Shown here: piece after piece, positions 25,166 to 31,749 of the stretch
Position numbering within the stretch: the stretch's first letter is position 1
Layout: every line of letters starts with the position of its first letter
Source: Sporichthyaceae bacterium
Lineage (GTDB): Bacteria; Actinomycetota; Actinomycetes; Sporichthyales; Sporichthyaceae
DNA length: 46,712 nt
Reading direction: 5' to 3'
NCBI GenBank assembly: GCA_036269075.1
Contig: DATASX010000051.1
Location: forward strand, 1-46,712
Notes under the pieces: generated by a model
Told to the model about the DNA's origin: nothing
The model's input: only the letters and a program-made list of their open reading frames with translations
Databases searched by the model: none
Translations under genes and position numbers: made by a program

Positions 25166-25290
25166 TCCGATCATCGATGATCGGAATGGGCACTCTCATA
25201 CGTGGGCGGGGTTCTCTCATACGTGAGACGTCATTTCGCGCCCGATTTGTCCGTGTCGAAACCGCGCTCCGATCATCGATGATCGGAGCG
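25166..25290 (+). repeat. Composite intergenic repeat, copy C (two palindromes)
   Basis: Palindrome 1 (25166-25185, core CGATCATCGATGATCG with TC/GA arms) is followed by ATGGGC and two CTCTCATACGTG boxes at 25193 and 25214, again 21 bp apart, then a TTTCGCGC..TTTGTCCG segment shared with copy A. Palindrome 2 (25265-25290, 26 bp perfect, CGCTC/GAGCG arms) sits three bases from the stop of the hydrolase gene. The gap between phaB and the hydrolase (25079-25293) holds nothing else. Confidence 0.85.
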
Positions 25291-25293
25291 TTG

Positions 25294-26190
25294 TCAGGCT
25301 TCGGCGAGCCGGCGGATCTCGGCGGCCACCACGCCGGCCTCCCGATCGCCGAGCAGGATCAGGTAGTGGTTGGTGTCCGCGACCTCCTGGTCCAGCAGGT
25401 GCGGACAAGCGTGGTGGCCTGCCTCGATCACGGCCTGCGGCAGCAGGGGGCGGGGCTCGTTCTGCAGGCCGCGCGGGGCCCACAACAGCACGGTGGGGCC
25501 GGGCAGGGCGGCGAGGGCCGCGGTGGCCGCGTCGCCCGCCAACAGGTCGCGGCCGTCGGCGCGGACGGCGTCGGCGGCGACGCGCGAGTGCACGGGAGAG
25601 GCTTCCGGGTCTGCGCAGTCGTAGGCGATGTAGTCCGCGACGTCGTCGGTCCAGATCGTGAACGCCGGGTGCACGCGCCAGAAGTCCTGGTAGTCCGCCA
25701 ACGAGTCGAACTTCATCGACAGCCGGTCCAGGGCCGGCCCGAGGATCGCCGCGAGCACGACGTCGGGGTCAAGGTCCGGCGGGACGGGCAAGGGCAGACC
25801 GCCGTCGACCAACAGGGTCGCGACCGCGCGTTCGGGAGCCTTGGCCGCCAGCCGCGCGACCACGTAGGCGCCCATGGAATGCCCCGTCAGCACCGCGCGG
25901 GCCACCCCGAAGTGGTCCAGCACGGCGGCCACGTCGGCGGCGTGGGTGTCCATCCCGAACGGCCCGGGCACCTCCGAGCTCCCACCACGCCCGCGCAGGT
26001 CGAGGGCGAGCAGGCTGACGGAGTCCCCGAGGTGACGGGCGACCGGCGACCACGACCGGTGCGAGCCGGTGATGCCGTGCACGGCGACCACCACCGGGAC
26101 GCCGGAACCGGGCGGCGGCCCGGACAGCCCGACCCGCAGGCTGCCGCCGGAGACCGGGACGTCCACTGCAGCGGAGAACGGGTGCGTCAT
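25294..26190 (-). CDS. Alpha/beta hydrolase
   Basis: 298 residues. The oxyanion-hole HGITGS, the nucleophile elbow GHSMG and the cap region are clear; the catalytic His is probably in NHYLIL near the C-terminus and the acid in the region after GPTVLLWAP. It starts 19 bases after the SDR gene and is the last of the minus-strand set with the SDR and the crotonase fusion, so it likely hydrolyses an ester or thioester in the same catabolic route. Substrate unknown. Confidence 0.85.
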   Translation of the reverse strand: MTHPFSAAVDVPVSGGSLRVGLSGPPPGSGVPVVVAVHGITGSHRSWSPVARHLGDSVSLLALDLRGRGGSSEVPGPFGMDTHAADVAAVLDHFGVARAVLTGHSMGAYVVARLAAKAPERAVATLLVDGGLPLPVPPDLDPDVVLAAILGPALDRLSMKFDSLADYQDFWRVHPAFTIWTDDVADYIAYDCADPEASPVHSRVAADAVRADGRDLLAGDAATAALAALPGPTVLLWAPRGLQNEPRPLLPQAVIEAGHHACPHLLDQEVADTNHYLILLGDREAGVVAAEIRRLAEA

Positions 26191-26209
26191 GGACAGCCCT
26201 TCGTCGAAG

Positions 26210-26983
26210 TCAGGTGGTGGTGTAGATGCCGCCGTCGACCGGCAGGACCACGCCGGTGACGTAGGCGGAGGCTCGGCTCGACAGGTAGATCGCAGCGCCG
26301 GCCATGTCGTCGTCGGTGCCGACCCGGCCGAGCGGCGAGGAGGCCACGACCTCGGCCTCGTGCTCCTCCAACATCACGGCCATCATCTTGGTACGGAACG
26401 GGCCGGGCGCGATCGCGTTGACGGTGATGTGCCGCGGCCCGAGCTCGCGGGCCAGCACCCGGGTGAGCTGGTGGATCGCGGCTTTCGAGGCCGAGTAGGA
26501 GTAGGTCGGCCACTTCGTCACTCGCAGGCCGTCGATGCTGCCGACGTTGATCACCCGGGCCGGGTCCGCCGCGGTGCCGGCCGCCTCCAGTTGCGGCAGC
26601 AGCGCGCGCGTGAGCAGGAACGGGGCCTTGACGTTGAGGCCGAGCACCTTGTCCCAGGCCGCCGCCGGGAAGTCGGCCAACGGCGCACCCCACACCGCGC
26701 CGGCGTTGTTGACCAGGATGTGCAGGCGCTCGGTACGTCCGGCCACGGCCGCGGCCAGTTGCGCGGTCGCCGCCTCGTCGGCGAGATCCGCGGCTACGAA
26801 CGACACCTCGCCGAACTCGGCCAGTTCGGCGACCGCGGCGTCCCCGGCGGCCTGCTTGCGCGAACTCAGCGTCACCGACGCACCGGCCTGGAGCAGCCCG
26901 CGGGCGATCATTCGCCCGATCCCGGACGTGCCACCGGTGACCAGCGCGGTCTTGCCGGTCAGGTCGAACAGGTTCAGCGACAT
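26210..26983 (-). CDS. Short-chain dehydrogenase/reductase
   Basis: 257 residues. TGGTSGIG (17-24), NNAGAVWGAPL, the serine segment INVGSIDGL, YSYSASKAA (catalytic Tyr/Lys) and VLPVDGGIY at the end are classical SDR features; the SSR after beta-2 suggests NADP(H). The PTYSYSASKAAIHQLTRVLA and IAPGPFRTKMM segments resemble gluconate/rhamnolipid (RhlG-like) reductases. ATG 26983 with GGAGGCGGG upstream is used; the frame continues upstream but without family sequence. It lies between the crotonase fusion and the hydrolase. Confidence 0.88.
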   Translation of the reverse strand: MSLNLFDLTGKTALVTGGTSGIGRMIARGLLQAGASVTLSSRKQAAGDAAVAELAEFGEVSFVAADLADEAATAQLAAAVAGRTERLHILVNNAGAVWGAPLADFPAAAWDKVLGLNVKAPFLLTRALLPQLEAAGTAADPARVINVGSIDGLRVTKWPTYSYSASKAAIHQLTRVLARELGPRHITVNAIAPGPFRTKMMAVMLEEHEAEVVASSPLGRVGTDDDMAGAAIYLSSRASAYVTGVVLPVDGGIYTTT

Positions 26984-27023
26984 CCCGCCTCCGCCCTCTC
27001 GGGAGCAACTGGTGCTCACCGGC

Positions 27024-28160
27024 TCAATCGACCCCGGCGGGATCGGTCGAACCGGCCGCGTAGCCCGCGTATCCGGCGACGGCCAGGCCGTCGGCGAAGT
27101 GCAGCACCTCGCAGACCTCGATGCCCTTCTGGTTGCGGTAGTGGATGACCACCGAGTCTGTGCCCCGGTAGGTCCCGAGGATCTCGAAGTGCAGATCCGG
27201 GACGCGTTCCAGGGCGAGGTTCCAGTACGCGCGCAGGGCGTCCTTGCCCCGGACCACGCCGTCGCCGCCGACGACCTGTGCCGCCACCGGGGAACTGAAC
27301 GTGATTCCCTCGGCGAAGTGCGCGAGCACCGACTCGACGTCGCGGTCGTTCCAGGCCGCCGCCCAGGCCTTGGCGAACTCCTGCGGATCAGGGACGAGGT
27401 CCGCGGCGGGCACCGCCGCACGCGCCCCGGGCATCGCCGCGGCGATGCGCTCGCGGGTGGCCGGGTCACCCCAGATCTCGGCGATCGACAGGTCGTCGGG
27501 CGCGGCGGCGGCAATTCGGGCCAAGGTCGGGGCCCGCAGAGACAGCTTCGTCCGGCCGTAGACCGCCGGCGCTCCGGCAGCCAGGGCGCCGGCCGTGGCG
27601 ATGGCGTCGGACAGCAATCGGTCCGGATCGGTCAGGCCGTGGAGCAGCCCGAGCTCGACGGCCGCGGTAGGGGAGTGCAGGCCGGCGCCAAGTACCACCG
27701 CCTCGACGGCTGGTCCGCAGGCGTGGCGCAGCACCTCGAGCGCCGCGGCCGGGAACGGCACACCGACGCGGACCTCGCTGGCGCCGATCAACGCCGACGG
27801 GACGTCCGCGGCCACCCGGCGGTCAGCGGTGGCGGCCAGCACACAGCCGCCCGCGATCGCGTGACCGTTGACGGCGGCGACCACCGGCAACGGGGTGGCG
27901 AACCACGCGACGAACGCCTCGGACAGCGCGCGGACCAGGTCTTTCGCGTAGGCCGGGCCCTCGTCGAGCACCCGACGCAGGTTCACCCCGGCGCTGAACG
28001 TCGCGCCGGACGAGGTCAGCACCACCCCCGCGACGGCCGACCGTTCCAGGTCGTGCACCGTTGCCGTCAGGGCGTCGAGCAGCTCGACGTCCAACGCGTT
28101 GACCTTGCCGTGACGCAGCGTCACAACCGCCACGCCGTCCTGGGTCACGACCTCGATCAA
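27024..28160 (-). CDS. Crotonase (enoyl-CoA hydratase/isomerase) fused to a SnoaL-like domain
   Basis: 378 residues. Residues 1 to about 225 are a crotonase domain: ATFSAGVNLRRV (oxyanion-hole region), NGHAIAGGCVLAATADRR and IGASEVRVGVPFP. The Glu of the usual GGCELA segment is Val here, whereas the second Glu (SEVRVG) remains, which resembles enoyl-CoA isomerases more than hydratases. Residues about 260-370 form a SnoaL/NTF2-like cone (WAAAWNDRDVESVLAHFAEGITFSSP, VRGKDALRAYW). Such a fusion is unusual. TTG 28160 has GGAG six bases upstream. A perfect inverted repeat lies 26-46 bases upstream. Probably the first gene of an operon with the SDR and hydrolase. Confidence 0.82.
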   Translation of the reverse strand: MIEVVTQDGVAVVTLRHGKVNALDVELLDALTATVHDLERSAVAGVVLTSSGATFSAGVNLRRVLDEGPAYAKDLVRALSEAFVAWFATPLPVVAAVNGHAIAGGCVLAATADRRVAADVPSALIGASEVRVGVPFPAAALEVLRHACGPAVEAVVLGAGLHSPTAAVELGLLHGLTDPDRLLSDAIATAGALAAGAPAVYGRTKLSLRAPTLARIAAAAPDDLSIAEIWGDPATRERIAAAMPGARAAVPAADLVPDPQEFAKAWAAAWNDRDVESVLAHFAEGITFSSPVAAQVVGGDGVVRGKDALRAYWNLALERVPDLHFEILGTYRGTDSVVIHYRNQKGIEVCEVLHFADGLAVAGYAGYAAGSTDPAGVD

Positions 28161-28185
28161 GATGTGCTCCCCACTGCCGGCACTG

Positions 28186-28206
28186 GTTCTGACCCTACGT
28201 CAGAAC
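28186..28206. promoter_or_regulatory. Operator-like inverted repeat upstream of the crotonase fusion
   Basis: GTTCTGAC-CCTAC-GTCAGAAC: perfect 8-bp arms with a 5-base centre, 26-46 bases before the TTG start. The best copy of the TGAC-N5-GTCA family. Size and symmetry fit a TetR-type dimer site. Confidence 0.65.
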
Positions 28207-28287
28207 AAAGATGCGATGTTCTCGGGCCGAAGTGGCGCGACCGACACGTGACTTCGGTCTCGGAGTTCCCGCACGAGGCGGGCCGGA

Positions 28288-29409
28288 TCAGTCCAGGTGT
28301 GCGGCCAGGCCGTCGTGGAAATGTGTCAGGGCGCTCTCGAACTGCCCGAACAGCACGTCGGCGGTCCGACCGGCCAGCCCGCGCTGCACCGCCTCGGCCA
28401 TCGCCCGGTCCTCGACCAGGCCCAGCTCGACGAAGCTGATGTCGCGCGTGACCGCCTCGGGCACGCCGCCGGCCGCGTCCGGTTCGGCGACCTTGTAGGT
28501 GATCAACCTGGTGTGGCCGATGCCGTCCGGCTCGATGACGACCAGCGCGGTGTGCGCGGTCAGCCGGGCGACGATCGCGTTGGGGAACACGTGGTCGACG
28601 ACCGTCAGCACGCCCGCGACGTGCCACTGCTCTGGCGGCAGGTCGCGCAGCGCCTCCACCCGGCGGAATGGGAACGCGACCCGGGAGTGCTGCCCGTGGT
28701 GCTGGACCACCGTGGTGTTGTCGTAGCCGAAGGGCAGGAACGTCGTCTTGTGGGTGGCGCGGATGTGGTAGCCCTCGAGGAACCCCTCGACGAGCACCTT
28801 CCAGTTCCCCGCGACCGGGATCTCGCCCTGTTGGACGAGGATCTGACCCTCCGTCAGCCCGGGCAGCGCCCGTACCCCGTCGAACGAGCCAGGGCCCTCC
28901 TGGTCGACCCAGACCAGCCCGGCGTGCTCGATGCATGCCACCGGGACCAGGCCCCGGTCGGCCCGGTCGACCCCGGGGAAGCCGGCGGCGTGCGGGATCG
29001 CCGACAGCGACCCGTCGAGGGCGTACACCCAGCCGTGGAACGGACACACCAACGAGGTCGCGCACCCGGAGCCCGCGGTCAGTTGGGTGCTGCGGTGGCG
29101 GCAGCTGTTCCGGAAGGCCCGCAGCGCTCCGGCCCGGTCGCGCACGACCACGATCGGCACGCCGGCCGCGGACCGGGCGTGGAACGAGCCGGGCTCGGCG
29201 ACCACGGCGGACGGGCAGAACGGCACCGGGAGCCTGCGCAGCAGAGCGATCTCGCGCTCGAGGCGGGCCGGCTCCACGTAATTCCGGATCGGCACGCGCC
29301 CGACGCGGGGGCCGAGCTCGGTGGTGCCCGCGTCGATGAGGGCGAGCACGCGCGCGATCATCGCGACGTCGTCGAGATAGCCCGTCGCCGGGGCGGCAAC
29401 GCTGGTCAC
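28288..29409 (-). CDS. Rieske non-heme iron oxygenase, alpha subunit
   Basis: 373 residues. The Rieske [2Fe-2S] ligands are in CRHRSTQL and CPFHGW (Cys-X-His ... Cys-X2-His) around residues 103-124. The catalytic mononuclear iron site begins with NWKVLVEGFLEGYHIRATH (the two His) in the C-terminal domain, with an acidic third ligand probably further on. Such enzymes hydroxylate or demethylate aromatic, sterol or quaternary-amine compounds with an electron-transfer partner, none of which is encoded here. It precedes the crotonase fusion on the same strand with 127 bases between. A GGTAACTC-containing motif stands 11-26 bases before the GTG/ATG region. Substrate unknown. Confidence 0.88.
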   Translation of the reverse strand: MTSVAAPATGYLDDVAMIARVLALIDAGTTELGPRVGRVPIRNYVEPARLEREIALLRRLPVPFCPSAVVAEPGSFHARSAAGVPIVVVRDRAGALRAFRNSCRHRSTQLTAGSGCATSLVCPFHGWVYALDGSLSAIPHAAGFPGVDRADRGLVPVACIEHAGLVWVDQEGPGSFDGVRALPGLTEGQILVQQGEIPVAGNWKVLVEGFLEGYHIRATHKTTFLPFGYDNTTVVQHHGQHSRVAFPFRRVEALRDLPPEQWHVAGVLTVVDHVFPNAIVARLTAHTALVVIEPDGIGHTRLITYKVAEPDAAGGVPEAVTRDISFVELGLVEDRAMAEAVQRGLAGRTADVLFGQFESALTHFHDGLAAHLD

Positions 29410-29455
29410 GTAGCTACCCTACTCCCCGGTAACTCAGTGGAAAAGCCCTTATCCG

Positions 29456-30100
29456 GTGCGCGATCCTGGGGCGGTGACGCCCGCGCGGACCAACCGGGTG
29501 GCCCCCGACGGGACGCTGCTCGCCGTTCCCGACCGCGGCCTGTTCTGGGGCAGCCGGGGCTGCCTGGTCGATGCCGCGGGCCGGCTGTCCCGCTACTCCT
29601 CCGGGCGCATGTGGCTGATCTGCGTGCTGGCGTTCCGTGGCCGGCGCCGGGTGCAGTGGCAGCCGCGTCGGTTGACCGAGCTGTACTTCCTTGACGAGGC
29701 GACCGCGCTGGCCGCCGGGCACCGGCCGTGCGGGGAGTGCCGCAACCGCGACCACCGGGCGTTCAAGGCGGCCTGGGTCATCGCCCACCCCGCCGACCCG
29801 CCGAAGGTGGCGGCGATCGACGCCCGCCTGCACGCCGACCGCCTGCTCGCCCCGGGGCAGCCCCGGACCTGGACCGACGCCTGCGGTGGGCTCCCGACCG
29901 GGACGGTCGTCCGGCATGACGGGGTCGCCCGCCTGGTCCACGGCGACCGTCTGCTGACCTGGACGCCGGGCGGCTACCGGGAACCCGTCGAGTACGGGCC
30001 CGGGCCGGTCGAGGTGCTGACCCCGCGGGCCACCGTCGCGACCCTGGCGGCCGGGTACCGACCGGTGATCCATCCGAGCGCGGAACTCGACCAGCACTGA
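29456..30100 (+). CDS. Conserved protein with HRPCGECR motif, function unknown
   Basis: Up to 214 residues; GTG 29474 is an equally good start. The core carries GRMWLICVLAFRGRRR and GHRPCGECRNRDHRAFKAAW, a Cys-X2-Cys with neighbouring His and Asp resembling the zinc-binding knuckle of Ada-type DNA repair N-domains, though the rest does not match Ada. I recall similar unnamed actinobacterial proteins with the same motif. The C-terminal half (TGTVVRHDGVARLVHGDRLLTWTPGGY) looks like a small beta-rich module. Divergent from the Rieske gene. No function assigned. Confidence 0.7.
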   Translation: MRDPGAVTPARTNRVAPDGTLLAVPDRGLFWGSRGCLVDAAGRLSRYSSGRMWLICVLAFRGRRRVQWQPRRLTELYFLDEATALAAGHRPCGECRNRDHRAFKAAWVIAHPADPPKVAAIDARLHADRLLAPGQPRTWTDACGGLPTGTVVRHDGVARLVHGDRLLTWTPGGYREPVEYGPGPVEVLTPRATVATLAAGYRPVIHPSAELDQH

Positions 30101-30246
30101 CCGCTCGGCGCTGCTGGGAAATCTCTGTTACTTCCCTGGAACACGTCACGGTCGCGGGCCGAAACATGGGCAATGTCGACTGTCCGGCATCGGCCCGGTT
30201 ACGTCTTCGGGCATTCGATCCATACGTAGTGATTGGGGAGTTAGAG

Positions 30247-31143
30247 ATGCCGTTGCCGTTGCCGGAGTCTGTAGACGAAGCGGCCCAAGTAGCGGCCGGC
30301 AAGGCCAAGGCGGTCCGGGACCTGCCGCGGTACCTGATGCTGTCGATGCTTGCGGGCGCCTACGTGGGCGTGGCGATCGTGCTGATGCTCACCGCCGCCG
30401 GGCCGCTTTTCGCCGCGAGCAACGTGGCGACCAAGCTGGTCTCCGGGTGCGTGTTCGGCATCGCACTGACCTTGGTCGTGTTCGCCGGTGCCGAACTTTT
30501 CACGGGCAACAACATGCTCATGCTGATCGGTTGGTTGCGGGGGCGGGTCTCGCTGGTCGAGGCAATCGCCGTGAACGTTGCGTCGCTGGTCGGCAACTTC
30601 CTCGGCGCGCTCGGGTTCGCCGGGATGGTTTACGCCTCCGGAATCCTCGAGTTGGGCGCCAAGCCGGCCGCTGCGGGCAAGCCGGCTGTGGCCGCTGCCC
30701 CGATCACGATGCTGAGCGGGGTCGTCCACAGCAAGATGGCCGCTCCGGCGGGCCAGCTGTTCTGGCGCGCCGTGCTCTGCAACATGCTGGTGTGCCTGGC
30801 GCTGTGGATGGCCTCGCGCGCCACCACCGACTCGGCGAAGCTGATCGTGCTGTTCTGGGGCTTGCTGGCCTTCATCGCCGCCGGTTACGACCACTGCGTC
30901 GCGAACATGACGCTGTTCGCGCTGGCGATCTTCGAGGGCAGCGCGAAGTGGAGCGACATGGGCCACAACCTGCTCTACACGGTCCCGGGCAACCTGGTCG
31001 GCGGTGCAGCGCTCGTCGGCCTGCCCTACCTGCTCAGCCAGCGCCGTTCGACCGACACGGTCACCGGAGTCGGCGACGTCATCGAGGAGGAGAGCGAGAT
31101 GTGGTCCCGGCACCGTCGGGCCCCAGAGCCCGCGACCACCTGA
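30247..31143 (+). CDS. Formate/nitrite transporter family channel
   Basis: 298 residues with six hydrophobic helices. The FNT signatures AGAELFTGNNM and GYDHCVANM (the pore His and the omega-loop helix breaks) are present. It forms a pentameric channel in the inner membrane for formate, nitrite or a similar small anion. ATG 30247 with GGGAG upstream is chosen; an upstream frame from 30166 lacks a ribosome site. No nitrite reductase or formate enzyme adjoins, so the anion is not known. An Ala/Pro/Lys-rich insert between helices (AKPAAAGKPAVAAAP) lengthens one loop. A strong terminator follows. Confidence 0.9.
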   Translation: MPLPLPESVDEAAQVAAGKAKAVRDLPRYLMLSMLAGAYVGVAIVLMLTAAGPLFAASNVATKLVSGCVFGIALTLVVFAGAELFTGNNMLMLIGWLRGRVSLVEAIAVNVASLVGNFLGALGFAGMVYASGILELGAKPAAAGKPAVAAAPITMLSGVVHSKMAAPAGQLFWRAVLCNMLVCLALWMASRATTDSAKLIVLFWGLLAFIAAGYDHCVANMTLFALAIFEGSAKWSDMGHNLLYTVPGNLVGGAALVGLPYLLSQRRSTDTVTGVGDVIEEESEMWSRHRRAPEPATT

Positions 31144-31160
31144 GCCGGCCCGCCGTCAGC

Positions 31161-31199
31161 GCCGCGCCGGGCCCCTCTCGCCGAGGGGTCCGGCGCGGC
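31161..31199 (+). terminator. Intrinsic terminator after the FNT channel
   Basis: GCCGCGCCGG-G-CCCCTC and GAGGGG-T-CCGGCGCGGC form a 16-bp stem with one mismatch, followed by CCTTTGC. Confidence 0.85.
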
Positions 31200-31234
31200 C
31201 CTTTGCTCAGCAGGATCCGGCATGATTTCGGCCC

Positions 31235-31681
31235 ATGAGTCGACCCGCACCCGCCATGTCCGACGCGGACTACGAGCGGCTGCTCGGCGTACGTACTGCG
31301 CTACGCCGCTTCCAGCAGTGGAGTGAGGCGCAGGCCCGGTCGCAGGGCCTCACCCCGGCGCAGCACCAACTGCTGCTGACGATCAAGGGACATCCCGACC
31401 CGCAGGGCCCGAGCATGGGCGAGATCGCCGACTACCTCTGCATCCGGCACCACAGCACGGTCGAGCTGGTCAACCGGGCGGAGACGGCCGGTTACGTGGT
31501 CCGTCGGCCGGACCCGGACAACGCCCGGGTGGTCCGGGTCGTGCTGAGCAGGTCCGGCGACGCCAAGATCCGCCTGCTGTCCCCGGCCGGGCTGGACGAG
31601 CTCTCGTTGCCGGCACAGCTGCTGGTCGACCTGGCCGCTTACTCGGGCGAGGCGGGCAACGGCGCGCCGCCCGCTACTTGA
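31235..31681 (+). CDS. MarR-family transcriptional regulator
   Basis: 148 residues. The winged helix is clear: GLTPAQHQLLLTIKGHP (helix 2), MGEIADYLCIRHHSTVELVNRAETAGYVVRRPD (recognition helix to wing), then RVVRVVLSRSGDAKIRLLS. It dimerises through the terminal helices and represses drug or stress genes in response to small molecules. No palindrome is obvious in the short gap before it. It is between the channel terminator and the convergent helR gene, so the target is unclear; autoregulation is likely. ATG 31256 is an alternative start. Confidence 0.9.
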   Translation: MSRPAPAMSDADYERLLGVRTALRRFQQWSEAQARSQGLTPAQHQLLLTIKGHPDPQGPSMGEIADYLCIRHHSTVELVNRAETAGYVVRRPDPDNARVVRVVLSRSGDAKIRLLSPAGLDELSLPAQLLVDLAAYSGEAGNGAPPAT

Positions 31682-31749
31682 GCCCACAAGGCGGCCGGCC
31701 CGGAACTGACGGGGATCAGTTCGGCTCGGCGACCGGGCCGGCCGGGGCG

